NCBI GenBank assembly: GCA_019009955.1 | Contig: CM032228.1 | Span: 206,745,001-206,809,000, forward strand | Direction of reading: 5' to 3' | From: Riptortus pedestris | Taxonomy: Eukaryota > Arthropoda > Insecta > Hemiptera > Alydidae | Length of the DNA stretch: 64,000 nt | Part shown: one piece after another, positions 1 to 10,293 of the stretch | Position numbering within the stretch: the first letter of the stretch is position 1 | Layout of the letters: the number at the start of each line of letters is the position of its first letter | Notes under the pieces: generated by a model | Told to the model about the DNA's origin: nothing | Database searches by the model: none | Seen by the model: only the letters and a program-made list of their open reading frames with translations | Position numbers and translations under genes: made by a program

Positions 1-39
1 GTCAATAGCTGATTTCCCTTAAGGGAAATCTGCTAAAAT
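1..39 (+). mobile_element. GTCC-TA (HINE-like) element, 3' terminus
   Basis: The window opens inside an element. The final bases of the family are present: AATAGCTGATTTCCC followed by the TTAA-centred palindrome and then CTGCTAAAA. The rest lies upstream of the window. Confidence 0.8.
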
Positions 40-534
40 AGATAGATAGTAACATCAAGGAGTATACTATGTTGATATTAAAAGTTCGTTTGTTATGTAA
101 AAACGACTATTGGAGGAAGAACTAGCCTAGCTTGTGTTAGCACGATAACGTAGAAAAGTCCGTCACGCAGGGGTTGCGTAAACTAAGCAGATTTTCCACT
201 GCGTCCCGAATTTTCATTTATCTCATGACGTAAAAGTTCAATGAGAACAATATTTGTTATTTAGGCTTCAAGTAAAGTGCTTCATAATATATGAGCTTAC
301 TGATGATATGACATGAGTAGGAGTGGGGGTTTACTGAAGGCCGAAAACTAAAAAAACGCAAATATCTCGGTTAATATTAAAGATAATGAAAAACTTTACA
401 TAACAACATTTATAGATCTAATTAACTTGTAATGAGATTGGTGCTATACAAATTTTCGACTAGACGTGCAGTAACGAAGATATTTTGAATTTTCCAGGTG
501 AGGTACCTGGTAGTTCATATTGAAAAAAATTGTT

Positions 535-1494
535 GAGCAAATTTCTCTAAATAACAAAATAAACAACTTTTGTATTGTGCATATTTGCCAAAACCCCAAC
601 AGGAAACGAAATGCCACTATTTTTAATTTCAGGCCTCCCTTATAACCCCCACTCCTGTCCGTCCCTAGAAATGTTAGTATGGCTTATTATAAGGAAGGCG
701 TTAGTGCTAATACACATACCGAGTGTTTAGTTAGTTCGGTTGAGTCTTTTGTGTCAAATAAAATTGTTGACTCCCGCTCAAATTTTTAGCGTATAACGCC
801 TTTATACTTCGGTATACGACGATAGTGTATATGGCAAAAGTTTCTCTACATAACAAAATAAACAAATTTTGTTATGTGCATATTTGCCGAAACCCCAATA
901 GGAAACGAAACATCACTATTTTTTATTTCAGGCCTCCCTTATAACCCCCACTCCTGCCCGTCTCTAGAAATGTTAGTATGGCATATTAAAAGACAGGTGT
1001 TAGCCCTAATACACATACCGAGCTTTATTTAGTTCGATTGAGACTTTTGTGCCAAATAAAATTGTTCACTTCCGCTACAGGTTTTAGCGTATATACCGTT
1101 TATAATTCGGTATTCGACAAAAGTGTATATAACAAAAGTTAATCTAAATAACAAAATAAACAATTTTTGTAATGTGCGTAATATCCGAAAATGCAATAGG
1201 AAACGAAATATCGCTAATTTTAATTTGAGGCCTCCCTTATAACCCCCACTCCTGTTCGTCTCAGAGAATATTAACATAGCCTAAAGTCTAAGTTGGGTTA
1301 GTAGTAATATACATTACCAAGTTTGATAAAATTCGGTTCAGCCGTTTATGCATGAAAAGGTAACAAACAAACAAATAAACAAACAGGCACGAAAGAAACA
1401 AAATGCAGTTATGGTGTCTATGACATTTTAAACGAAAAGTTATCGTGAAATTTCGAGACAAAAAATCAATGTACAGACAGAGGTTACAATTTTA

Positions 1495-1495
<1 letters not shown>
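535..1495 (+). mobile_element. 298-bp-unit repeat element, 5'-truncated copy
   Basis: Three head-to-tail units of about 298 bp start near 541, 841 and 1139, each opening with AAATAACAAAATAAACAA and containing CCTCCCTTATAACCCCCACT. The last unit diverges into TTCAGCCGTTTATGCATGAA and GGTAACAAACAAACAAATAA, a tail style common in arthropod non-autonomous repeats. The same arrangement recurs at 30188-31266, where the left end is present. The right end abuts (TA)n. No protein is encoded; short ORFs across the units are incidental. The class is undetermined: Helitron-like or a LINE-mobilised SINE-like repeat are both possible. Confidence 0.6.
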
Positions 1496-1531
<36 letters not shown>

Positions 1532-1532
1532 T
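1495..1532. repeat. (TA)n microsatellite joining two elements
   Basis: An almost pure TA run forms the junction between the end of the 298-bp-unit element and the 3' half of the surrounding GTCC-TA element. Confidence 0.9.
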
Positions 1533-1652
1533 ATTTTGAACGGAACTCATTTTCGTCATCTCCTGGGTAGGATCGATGGACATTTGAAGAAAACTTTCGA
1601 AAATCGCGTCATGATTACGTCCACAATAGCTGGTTCCCCTTAGGCTAAAATT

Positions 1653-2349
1653 TGCATAGGTTTCTTAGGGCGTGATGAACAAGGAAAAACTATTAAATCA
1701 GGCTGGTCATGACTTGATTTGTTCGATAGTGATCCAGTAAGACTAAATCTAAAGCGTAGGAAAGTTGACTCTCTTTATCTTCTAATGTTAAGGACAACGA
1801 AACGGAACATTCTAAATGCAGAAAGCAGCTCACACATTGAAGCAAATAATATTCATAAAAAACATGATCTTATACTCAAAAATTTAATTAAACTAAAACA
1901 CTCAAAAACGAAACCCTCGCGTTCCTCATTCATTTGCTTATATGTGTTTAATAGACGGGGTTTTATAATGTAAAATAATAAAACTTGAGAAATAAAAAGT
2001 CCACCATAATTTATAAGAAATAAAAATTCACACTGTAATGAAAATAAAAAGAGAGAGACACAGTAAATAAAATGTCTTTGAATAAAAAATATTAAAATTC
2101 AGTTTAAGCATAGAGTTCACAAAAATCTACTGAGCAACAGTAAACACAACCACGAGACAACACCATTAATTTTTACACTAAAAAATAGAAATAAAAAAAG
2201 GTAATTGTGAGGTTGCTTGTAGTGCACTCCCTTAACAATTAGTGTAAATATTTTATTTTAATTATTTTATGACAACACTGACAAGGTGGCCGCTGTTAGG
2301 GGTAGGTTTCAGTTGTGTTAATGTGCCTACCTAAGCTGCTTCATGTGTG

Positions 2350-2356
<7 letters not shown>
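1653..2356. other. AT-rich stretch, no recognised gene
   Basis: A single 84-codon open frame at 1719-1973 (+) is lysine- and asparagine-rich, as AT-rich DNA predicts, and shows no motif I recognise. The rest is A-rich sequence with stop codons in all frames. Confidence 0.6.

Positions 2357-2381
<25 letters not shown>
2357..2381. repeat. (TA)n microsatellite
   Basis: A short TA run lies just upstream of the solo LTR and is not flanked by GTCC-TA element sequence. Confidence 0.85.
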
Positions 2382-2387
<6 letters not shown>

Positions 2388-2554
2388 TATATTGTTACGA
2401 AAACTACATACATGAAAGATTGAACAGAGCTAGTTACGTATTTGGGAAGTACGAAGGAGATCAAAGAAGCTGAATAGGTTCCAGCTCGTTCTCGGCAATA
2501 CCAGTCCGGATCTAGAAGAGTCCAGACAATTCCGCTTTGATGTTTCCGACAAGC

Positions 2555-2560
2555 TATAAA
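2555..2560 (+). promoter_or_regulatory. TATA box of the solo LTR
   Basis: TATAAA (in CTATAAAAAGACG) lies about 37 bp upstream of TTCTCAGCTCTC, which looks like the initiator and start of the R region. Together they form a complete LTR core promoter with no element gene left to drive. Confidence 0.7.
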
Positions 2561-2948
2561 AAGACGCAGCCCACCCCGAGTTAGTTAGTTCTCAGCTCTC
2601 TTCAAGGGATCAACATTGCGTTCAGTGCAGCTTTAGTGATCAGTGCGTCTTAGTTGCGGTAAATTGTTTTATGAAACAGTATACAGTATAGTGCCGTCTT
2701 TAAGTGAAGTACAGTACAGTGCCGTTATCTTTGCGAATATTAGTGAATTGACGTGTTTTCCTTAACTTCAGAGGTCGTGAGTGAGTTATTGGACTGTGTA
2801 TAACAAGAACAGTTAAGCTATCAGTGCAAATTGTGAGTAGCAGTTAAGAATAATTAACCAAGTGTGTAGTGCCATGTTAAGTAAATTGTGCAGTGATAAC
2901 AATTCTGACGCATATGTGTGTTTAAGTTTTGCAATCCAAAAGAACTCA

Positions 2949-2954
2949 AATAAA
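2949..2954 (+). terminator. Polyadenylation signal of the solo LTR
   Basis: AATAAA lies 35 bp before the LTR end, followed by GTGTATTACTGGTTTTG, a plausible GU/U-rich downstream element. Confidence 0.6.
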
Positions 2955-2993
2955 CAACGTGTATTACTGGTTTTGTAATGAACGTAACAATAT

Positions 2994-3849
2994 ATATCAC
3001 GGACTATTCGACTTACATTATATTTTCAGAGTTATTATTGTTTTATTTTGTTTCTTCACTTTTGTTATTTGATGAATGTTTGAACTTTTAAACAGCGAAT
3101 CATCTCAGATTAGGCGCCCATAAATAAATATCTTCCAATGAGGGATACAATTTTTATAGGAATAATCTTTGTTGTTAAAACAGAAACCTTTTCTTTTATA
3201 ATCGATGCTATCTTCTTGAAACGGGTGTGTACTTAATTTTAGAACACCAAATTTAATTTATACTGATCACAGCATGTGACCGTTCGTACTAGAAAAAGTC
3301 AAAACGGTCAAGTTAAAACTAGCTATCTCCGACCGATCAATAGAGCCACAACCACTACATGTAAGTAGAAAAGCATCGTATAAAACAACTCTACAACAAA
3401 AAAGAAGTCGAAAAATCTGTAGAGAAAATAAAGTGGGATTGTTTTGAGGCTAATACGAGAGGGAATTGTGGAGAGGGCTGGGCTAATGGATATAAAGTGT
3501 ATCTGCCGATAAGGGGAGACAAAGGCTGGCTGATAAAGCCAATATCCTCCCGTATCTGTTATAGGGCCACAATAGGTACCCAGCTTCTAATTACTCTGCG
3601 TTTACAGCCATTCATGAACGAGTATTCAACTCCCTTTCCCTTCATCTACCTATACTTACTCAAACGTTTTGATATAGGGTCACTCTAACCCGGCTGAGGT
3701 CAGCTGCAAGGATTCTCTGATTACAGCAATGACAAATTAAGCCCCCCCCCAGGCAGCAAGCCTGCGTACTAGCGGAATCTCTGTCATTGGAAACGTTGTT
3801 TTAATTATTATGAATGATATAAGCAGGTTTACTGAACACAAGATAACGT
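2994..3849. other. No recognised feature
   Basis: Mixed-composition sequence with one 63-codon frame (3497-3688, +) lacking any recognised motif, and a C9 run near 3743. I see no repeat-family homology here. Confidence 0.55.
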
Positions 3850-4438
3850 TTTAGCAGATATCACTTAAGGGAAATCAGGTATTGAGGTCGTACTCATGAC
3901 GCAATTTTCGAAATTTGTCTTCAAATTCCCATCGATCCTACCTGGGAGTTGACGAAAATGAGGTCCGTTCAAAACTGTATATACATTTGTCTGATACCGC
4001 TCAAGCGGTCGCAATTATTGTTTAATCGTTAATTAATGTAATTGTCGTTAATTATTGTTTACTCGATATTTAGTCGTTTTATGTATAAAAAAAAAGATCG
4101 AGTTCGTTAACAGCTGAAATCGGACCAGGGGGAGGATGGAGGTTTAGAGGGGTGGGATTTAGAAAATTCCATATATCTCCGTTACTGTATGTCGGATCGA
4201 AAATTTGTATAGAACCAATCTCATTGCAAATTAAGAGATCTATAAATGTACTTGTTTTCATTGTCTTTAATATTAACCGAGATATTTGCGTTTTTAATAA
4301 GCTGTTATATTACGAAGCACTTTATTTAAAGCCTAAATGACAAATATTGAACTCATTGAACTTTTACGTCCTGAGATAAATGCAAATACGGGACGCAAGT
4401 GGGAAATATTCTTAGTTTACGCAGCACCTGAGAGATGG
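3850..4438 (-). mobile_element. GTCC-TA element, third-type, TA core lost
   Basis: On the + strand this reads as the reverse complement of the family. TTAGCAGATATCACTTAAGGG (decayed palindrome) is followed by GAGGTCGTACTCATGACGC, ATCGATCCTACC and AATGAGGTCCGTTC. The family's TA core has shrunk to GTATATACA. Then come CGGTCGCAATTATTG, the G-rich homopolymer site, TATCTCCGTTAC and TTAACCGAGATATTTGCG, ending GGGAAATATTCTTAGTTTACGC near 4420. The terminal GTCCGTCACG has decayed (GCACCTGAGAGATGG). The low TA content and mismatched ends suggest an old copy. Confidence 0.8.
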
Positions 4439-5159
4439 ATTTTTTTTTTTTATTGTAGAAAGGTAAATACAAAATCTTAATTATCTCCAATTATACACAT
4501 TGTATTGTGGAAATGATGAAGCAATTCAATTTGGCAAAGAAAATTTTCCATTTTGTTCCAGTCTGATACAATTTAAAAAAAAAAAACAATTCTGAATTTC
4601 ACACATAATCTCAAGAAAATCTCCTTTGAATGTTGTTAAGTTACTACACACACACGCACACGCGTAACGTTCGCTTCGGGGTACAAAAAACACAGAAACA
4701 GTACATACATTAAAAGTACAAGTTACTTAATTGTAATATTGGCTAATTATAATGCCAGTTGAAAATATGTACTTGAAGGGAGAAAATATTTGTTTATGTA
4801 ATATAATGAAACACGTGTATATACTATTATTATAGAGGATAAGTAAGTATATTGCCAGTATTAAAAAATGTACAATAATTATAAATTATTGGCCAAATAT
4901 AAAGGCAGTTAAAAATACAATATTAAGCCAGTAGTAAGAAGTGTACATAGGTACTACGTAACTCGTGCTACTAGCACGCATCTTTAATTAAATATAAAAT
5001 GTATTTATAGATTTAGTTAAGAAATAATTTTATATAAAATTAGTAAATTTAATACCCTTAGGATATGACAAGAGTGGTATTTACAATATGTTAGTTGAGA
5101 CATAGAGTAAAACAGGGACTTGTAAACAGCATTATACTATTATAAAGGGGACAATAACC
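4439..5159. other. AT-rich stretch, no recognised gene
   Basis: A T11 run at 4440, a short (CA)n at about 4646 and otherwise A/T-rich sequence. No frame, repeat family or RNA signal is supported. Confidence 0.6.
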
Positions 5160-5600
5160 TAGTTGTTGATTGCCCAAATCATATTAATCCTAAAAACAAC
5201 CCTAAGAGGACCTGGAAAGAGCAGCCTCCTGTAGACTGAAAGACGTCTTTAAACCTGGGGGTGGGAGCAGTACTCAGATCAACTTGCTAGATGATGCAAT
5301 CTAAGAGAGTCTAGGAGATGGAGAGGAACAGACCTAGAGTTATTTTGTTATTTCTTGCTTTTAATATTTATTTGTCACGTTTTAGTCATAAGTGTAGCAT
5401 TGCGTTTTATATATTTGTTTGTTTTTTAAATTTTTTTAATATTCGACTACCTTTGTTGACTTTTACATTTATTTATTTATTCATGTATATTACATGTTTT
5501 TGAAAGTATAAATGTTATGCCACAGAGCACTGATGATGGGACGGTTCGCCCCGAAAGTACTTTGCCTGTAATAAAAGAAGTATTATGAGTGGAGGTGTTT
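5160..5600 (+). pseudogene. Penelope-like (PLE) retroelement 3' end: C-terminal coding scrap, T-rich UTR, hammerhead-like fold
   Basis: A short coding-like scrap ends at a stop near 5300. One frame reads KPGGGSSTQINLLDDAI before TAA, and an adjacent frame upstream reads RTWKEQPPVD, so a frameshift separates them. It is followed by a T-rich 3' UTR (5340-5520) and then by a CTGATGA...GAAA fold at 5530. The coding scrap / T-rich UTR / CUGANGA fold order is also seen on the minus strand at 50321-50889. Assignment to PLEs rests on the known presence of hammerhead motifs in PLE repeats and on shared architecture. No reverse transcriptase or GIY-YIG domain is visible, so another retroelement class is possible. 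Confidence 0.45.
5530..5585 (+). ncRNA. Hammerhead-ribozyme-like motif
   Basis: CTGATGA (5530-5536), one extra T, stem II GGG/CCC with loop ACGGTTCG, then GAAA (5553-5556). Stem III pairs AGTACTT with AAGTATT (7 bp including one G-U) around a 15-nt loop containing AATAAA, leaving A (5585) at the cleavage-site position. The extra base after CTGATGA departs from the canonical core, so catalytic activity is uncertain. Confidence 0.4.
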
Positions 5601-7155
5601 GACCTTTTTGATCCTTCCGTTGACGATGGACCTCCACCAGCCAGCCCAAATCCAGAGTCCAGACTGATGTAGTGGAATTTAACAACTGAGATTACATATA
5701 AGAAAAAAAGTACAAATTCTCACTGTAGTCCCTAAAAAATAATTATTAATTATTTTTCTACAATAATGAACTGTTTCAGGTACCATTGTAAACTGCGCAA
5801 GGATCAATAAGTGAAATCCAAACATTCTTTTATTCATATTCAGCAATTTATATAGAAAAAATATAGCATATGCTTGATTTTTTTATTAGTAGTGTTTACC
5901 TCAGAAATTCTCATAACTATACAAACTGGAAGGACCAAAATATTAATGGTGCAATTTCTTTATGTAGTAACATTGTCAGTAGAAATATCAGATGTAACAT
6001 TTTAGCATTAAAAAGAAGAGAGAGGGGATGGAAATCCAAAATTTCAATACGTAACAAGACCTTAACTAAAAACCATTTCTAACATAACTTAGACTTTGGC
6101 AACACTTATAAATGAGTAGACTTAAAAAAAAAAAAAAAAAAATGAAGCCCATTATTAAAGCACAAATGTATACCCTCAAAGGAATTAATTCGTTGAATCA
6201 CCAGTAAATTTTATTTTAGAATTATTTATTTCTTTAGTTCATTATTTCTTATAGTGCGCAAGTTATTTTCGTTCAATAGATTCAAAATTAAGTTTCAACA
6301 ATTTTCTTGAGGCATTGAATGACATACGGATTTTTGTTAGGGAATGTTATAAAAAATTGTTCTTTTTGAGAAATGTTAATGCCCCACTTTTTTGAACCTC
6401 AATAGGTCTGAAAATGTCCTGTCAGGAGAATTTAAAAAAAAAAAAATCTATTTAAAACAGATAGTGTGTACTTAAGGTGAACAAAAAGATAATTGTTTTT
6501 AATTTCTGCTTAGGATTCTATGTTTTTGAAATGAGAAGTTTAAATTACAATAACAAAAGATGCAATGGCCGATCCTGTAGGTTTATTATTTTAATTTATT
6601 ATTTATTTTAAGCCCAAAGAAAGTGAATTTGTGCTTGAGTGAAGGCTCGTCAGTGATGTAGAATCGTCAATGGTTTTACCTTATTGGGTATAAAGGGTTG
6701 TGAAGATAAGACTCTACAATGGGGTGATGGTGAAGTTCACTCACTGAAATGGGAACAGCACAATGGGGCAGGTCGTATAATAGTTTTCATATCTAATATC
6801 GGCTGCCGAGTTTATGGCGAGCTGCATTCTCTCGGCTCGGCGGTGCAATAAACCTACCCTGGGTTTTATGACTAACTCCCCCAGTAGTGCATAACCCCTC
6901 CACTCTTATATGCAACGCTACCTTGATCATGAGTAATCGACTGGTTTTTCACTCATCTCTACTATGAATCTATCAAGGGAATGAATAAATATTGTCAATC
7001 AATTTTAAATCATTGATGGTAACGTTCCCAATAGCATTCAAACCATCATCTCAACAGAATACCAACCTCTAACGAATATGAACTGAACATTTAACAGCAG
7101 ATTATAATACAGCAATTGTTTATAATAAATCAGGGTGGTTTCTCACTTCCTGAGC
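5601..7155. other. AT-rich stretch, no recognised gene
   Basis: Contains A-runs at 6126-6142 and 6434, a 70-codon frame (5870-6082, +) without motif, and a slightly GC-richer patch at 6790-6850 with imperfect inverted CGGC/GCCG words. Nothing else is recognised. Confidence 0.55.
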
Positions 7156-7232
7156 AGATATTCCTTTTTTTAAATGCCCGTCGATCCTATTTTGGAAATG
7201 AAGAAACTGTAGTCCGTTCATAATTAACTAAA
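7156..7232 (-). mobile_element. GTCC-TA element fragment, diverged
   Basis: AGCAGATATTCC, then AAATGCCCGTCGATCCTA and TGTAGTCCGTTCATAATT match the family's 3'-terminal 100 bp in reverse complement. The palindrome is lost and nothing follows. Confidence 0.55.
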
Positions 7233-7375
7233 CATCTTTATATCATTTTTTTCTGCTGATGGTGGGGTTGATGAATGAGATTATTAAGAGCACAGTTTTG
7301 TGGCTCTTCCCAAATTATTTTTAAAAGATTATCGCTTTCAAGAATTTACATCCTTATTATCAGAGCTCAACAATA

Positions 7376-7653
7376 AAGTCCGTCACGCAGGGGCTGCGTA
7401 AACTTAGCAAATTTCCCACGTGAAGTTTTACAATAGGATAAATCTTTTAGTTAATTTTAATAAGCTCTCAACGGAAACGGCTTCTGAATTGTAAGCAAAT
7501 AGGTCTGCTAGCCACTCAGAGCTGAACAGATCGATAGACAAATTCTTCACCGGAAATAAAAACAATTACTGATATATATATTTCTGACTACAACACACTA
7601 ACTTTATTGCAAACTATTTGCAACTATTTCCTTTAAGGGAAATCTGCTAAAAA
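7376..7653 (+). mobile_element. GTCC-TA element, internally deleted 278-bp copy
   Basis: It starts with GTCCGTCACGCAGGGGCTGC and AAATTTCCCACGTGAAGTTT and ends with CCTTTAAGGGAAATCTGCTAAAA. The 175 bp between (7440-7615) do not match the family core, and the TA tract is a trace (GATATATATA). Both termini are present, so it is either a MITE-like deletion derivative or an element with a replaced core. Confidence 0.7.
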
Positions 7654-7729
7654 GCTACAATAAATAAGGAGTTTGGTCTAAAATTTAAAACTTTCATTAC
7701 TGGTCATGCACAAAAAGCAATCAATAAAA
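7654..7729. other. Spacer between two tandem GTCC-TA copies
   Basis: 76 bp separate two copies in the same orientation. Confidence 0.6.
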
Positions 7730-8201
7730 GTCCGTCACGCAGGGACTGCGTAAACTAAGCAGATTTCCCACGTGAAGTTTTACAATAGAGAAATCTGCCT
7801 AATAACAACTGTAGTAGTAAGAAAACTCTGAACCTATTCACGAGGGACGAATAGTTACGAAAACGGCCGCCAGAGCTCACGGCGGAAAGTACGAACATAG
7901 ACTGCTCCCGAGCACAATACAAATGCAAATATCTCAGTTAATATTCAAGATACAGAATAAATGTATAGAACAATATTTATAGTAAATGTAATTTGCAATA
8001 AGATTGATTATGTAATCTTTTTCGATCCGACGTATAGTAACGGAGATATTTTGAATTTTCGAAAATCCTCCCCTCTAAATCCCCCTCTCACTGGTCCGAT
8101 TTCAGCCGTTAACGAACTTGATCTTTCTTTTTACATAAAACAACTAAATATCGAGTTTGGTTACGATCAAATAAAAATTGCGACCGCTAGAGCGACAACA
8201 G

Positions 8202-8202
<1 letters not shown>

Positions 8203-8262
<60 letters not shown>
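8203..8262. repeat. (TA)n core of a GTCC-TA element
   Basis: A pure TA run of about 60 bp between ACAGACAAA and TGTGTACC. Confidence 0.9.
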
Positions 8263-8265
<3 letters not shown>

Positions 8266-8427
8266 ACCAAGTTTTTGCGATATTTTATTTACTATTTGTT
8301 TTTAGATAAAACGTGGATATAACAAATGTTTTTTTTGCGTTATTAAAAGTAGATTTTTAATATTATTAAATTTAATATCCTAATCGCTTTATATATAATG
8401 CAGGACAACGTCTGCCGGGTTCGCTAG
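8261..8427 (-). mobile_element. Nested fragment with CTAG-type terminus inside a TA core
   Basis: On the + strand it ends GGACAACGTCTGCCGGGTTC-GCTAG followed by TATATATA. Read on the minus strand it starts CTAGCGAACCCGGC, comparable with CTAGCTCAGATACCCGGC at the left of 30188-31266. Both therefore start in TA repeats with CTAGC plus a CCCGG word. Similar starts are common in arthropod interspersed repeats. It is a fragment with no coding capacity. Confidence 0.55.
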
Positions 8428-8436
8428 TATATATAT

Positions 8437-8458
8437 AGATAGATAGATAGATAGATAT
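8437..8458. repeat. (GATA)n microsatellite
   Basis: About five GATA units immediately after the nested insertion, probably grown from the TA target. Confidence 0.8.
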
Positions 8459-8594
8459 GTATACAGTTTTGAACGGACCTCATTTTCGTCATCTACTAGG
8501 TAGGATCGATGGACATTTGAAGAAAAATCTCGGAAATTCTGATATGAGTACAGCCTCAATAGCTGATTTCCCTCAGGGGAAATCTGCTAAAACG

Positions 8595-9110
8595 AGAAAA
8601 CCCTCAACAATAATATATTTATGATTAAAACAGATTAAATTAAAATTTACATATTATCTTAACATTAATAGATATTAAAATTTACCAGCAGAGCGTAGGA
8701 CGTGCCTAAAGAGATCCTATTTTGCTGAACTGAAGATACACTAAGGCCGAAAGGATCCGTCCAATCCGCTAGGGACGGGGCAAAGATAGGACTGGACATG
8801 AGAAGAGTGTTTGTGTCCGTCTGGACTGTTGCACTCATTTTATTATTACCTTTTTGGAGTTTAATTTCCATTTCCATACCACCATGTCCATCAATATGGT
8901 ATCAACGTGGAGTAATTTTATTGGTGGTTTCCCAGAGTGGTGGTTATGATCCCTAGAGTGCGAATACAACTCTGAGCCTGCTCTCAAATGCTCTTCAGCC
9001 CTGATTCACAACTTCTTCTCTATTCTCCCTACGTAGCCTGGCTTCAGACATCCCACACGTCAGCATGTACACTCCTCATCTGCCTCCTAGATGTGTAGCA
9101 TCCTTAAACT
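8595..9110. other. No recognised gene; possibly LTR flank
   Basis: Moderate-GC sequence adjacent to the gypsy remnant. A 70-codon frame (8665-8877, -) has no recognised motif. It may include 3' sequence of the gypsy element but no LTR boundary can be placed. Confidence 0.4.
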
Positions 9111-9256
9111 TAACTTAATTGTTATAGAATAGACTATTTCTACTTTTAATCACAAACTTTATATTAACATCATGTTCTCATAAATATATCAACCTACAAC
9201 GCATCTCATCTCTCCAAACAACTGAAGTACTTAACATCTGATTTACAACGCCCCCC
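9111..9256 (-). repeat. Direct repeat A of the gypsy remnant (LTR/3'-region-like)
   Basis: TAATTGTTATAGAATAGACT through CTCCAAACAACTGAAGTACT is repeated at 10121-10256 in the same orientation with modest divergence. It lies beyond the pol C-terminus, so it probably derives from 3' UTR or LTR. It ends at a C14 run (about 9250-9263). Confidence 0.6.
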
Positions 9257-9283
9257 CCCCCCAGATGATCCCCTTCTTCTGGC

Positions 9284-10100
9284 AGTCCTTCCTTCTCCTC
9301 AGCTGATCCGCGTGTTTCTACATGAGACTTCATTCGACTTCAACCAGCCAAGTGTTCTATCCGAGTATCTTCTGGATCACCTCAGGCCTCCAGAACGCCT
9401 TCCCTTGCCTGTAGTCTAGCGCGTAGACTAACTCCTTCGGCCTGAAATATTTTACGGCATTTCGTCTTCCTTCTTCCACAGATTTCCTCTTGTTCTCATT
9501 CATATTCTTGTTTGCTTCTTTTTGTTCCGGACATAGGAAATCCATATGACATCTGAGTCTCCTCCCCATAGGTATTTCTGCTGGAAAAAGACCTGTGGAC
9601 AAGTGAGGTGTTACTCTCTATTTTAAAAGAAAATTATTCAAATTATTCAAAAGATATATCCGACTTTTCAGAACCCATCTTTTTCAAGCTACTTTTCATT
9701 GTCCCTACATATGTTTCGACTTATCCATTCGATTGCGGATGATAAGCTGGAGTGGTCACGTGTTTGATTCCAAATTGTCTGCAAAACTGCTTAAACTCAC
9801 TAGAAGTGAAATAAGTTCCGTTATCGGTAACTATGGTCTTGGGTATGCCCAAATGAGAAATCGATGTCTTCATATGATTATTAATAACCGCTGAAGTTGT
9901 TGAGTTTAGTTTTCCACCCAACCTGAATGGGCATCAACAGCTAACAAAAAGGTGTTCCGCAAGAAAGGTCCCGCCTGGTCTTGAAGTACATGAGGCCATA
10001 CTTCTGTAGTACCTTCCTTCTCCTAAGCTGATCCGCGTGTTTCTTCATGAGCCTTCCTTCTACTTCAACAAGCCAAGTGTTCTGTCCTAGTATCTTCTGA
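9284..10100 (-). pseudogene. Ty3/gypsy pol remnant: integrase core and C-terminus, rearranged
   Basis: Reading on the minus strand, 10012-9925 encodes the start of an integrase core (QAGPFLRNTFLLAVDAHSGW, with the first catalytic Asp). After a frameshift, 9921-9721 continues with GIPKTIVTDNGTYF (second Asp) and the glutamate-region motif THPAYHPQ-like TTPAYHPQSNG, then an in-frame stop (TAA). A further frameshift near 9620 leads to 9602-9357 (PAEIPMGRRLR ... YRQGKAFWRPEVIQKILG), the typical gypsy integrase tail. The extreme pol C-terminus (NTWLVEVE ... KHADQLRRRK) occurs twice, at 9284-9372 and at 10013-10096. The second copy sits on the wrong side of the core, so two element copies were recombined. 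Not functional. Confidence 0.85.
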
Positions 10101-10120
10101 TCCTGTTATGTTTACAACTA

Positions 10121-10256
10121 ACTTAATTGTTATAGAATAGACTCTTTCTACATTTTACCTCAAACAGTATATTAACATCATGTTCTCATGCATCTATCAA
10201 CCTACAACACATATGATCTCTCCAAACAACTGAACTACTAAACACCTGATCTACAA
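10121..10256 (-). repeat. Direct repeat A', second copy
   Basis: Repeats 9111-9256 (ATAGAATAGACTCTTTCTAC ... TATCAACCTACAACACAT). Together with the duplicated pol C-terminus it shows the remnant comes from two element copies. Confidence 0.6.
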
Positions 10257-10293
10257 CACTCTAATATCTAAACCAATTCCATAGCTCTAAAAG

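Larger units (their letters stand above)
159..1652 (+). mobile_element. GTCC-TA element, third-type subfamily, interrupted by a second element
   Basis: The 5' end GTCCGTCACGCAGGGG with its hairpin starts at 159, followed by GCAGATTTTCC and the third-type internal region (TAGGAGTGGGGGTTTACTGA, then AAATATCTCGGTTAATATT). Homology breaks near 495. It resumes after a (TA)n tract at about 1533 with TTTTGAACGGA, ATTTTCGTCATCTCC and GATCGATGGACATTTGAAGA, and ends in a decayed palindrome (GGTTCCCCTTAGGCTAAAA). The gap holds the 298-bp-unit element. A short palindrome, CCAGGTGAGGTACCTGG, marks the left break at about 496. No coding capacity is visible. Confidence 0.75.
2393..2989 (+). mobile_element. 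Solo LTR of a Ty3/gypsy-type retrotransposon
   Basis: This is a 597-bp unit beginning TGTTACGAAAAC and ending GAACGTAACA, so its termini are the inverted repeat TGTTAC/GTAACA. It is flanked by an identical 4-bp target-site duplication, ATAT (2389-2392 and 2990-2993). Inside it are a TATA box (TATAAA, 2555), a likely initiator TCAG about 37 bp further on (2592), and AATAAA at 2949, giving the U3-R-U5 order. No internal retroviral sequence or primer-binding site remains, so it is the product of LTR-LTR recombination. Intact ends and TSD suggest a fairly recent insertion. TGTTAC termini and a 4-bp TSD fit Ty3/gypsy, but the family cannot be named. It is not visibly related to the gypsy remnant near 9.5 kb. 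Confidence 0.85.
7730..8594 (+). mobile_element. GTCC-TA element, short-type, with nested insertion in its TA core
   Basis: Both ends are present: GTCCGTCACGCAGGGACTGC at 7730 and CAGGGGAAATCTGCTAAAA near 8575-8594. The short-type 5' region (CACGTGAAGTTTTACAATAG, AACGGCCGCCAGAGC) is followed by AAATATCTCAGTTAATATTC, the C-rich site, GCGACCGCTAGAGCG and (TA)n from 8203. A foreign 167-bp piece (8261-8427) and a (GATA)n run interrupt the core before TTTTGAACGGACC. A 114-codon frame at 7961-8305 runs through the element into TA codons (YIYIYI) and is not a gene. Confidence 0.85.

Noticed and set aside
159..1652. GTCC-TA element as a simple TTAA-targeting piggyBac MITE because of the central TTAA in its palindrome
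   Set aside because: TTAA is inside the terminal palindrome, not flanking it, and the interrupted SINE copies show the ends at AAAA/G, not TTAA.
7961..8305. 114-codon frame and others ending in YIYIYI (also 31122, 50791, 51774, 63258)
   Set aside because: They run through GTCC-TA element sequence into (TA)n; no conserved domain.
9357..9921. Functional retroelement integrase
   Set aside because: Stops, at least two frameshifts and a displaced C-terminus show it is a dead remnant; no protease, RT or RNase H region accompanies it.
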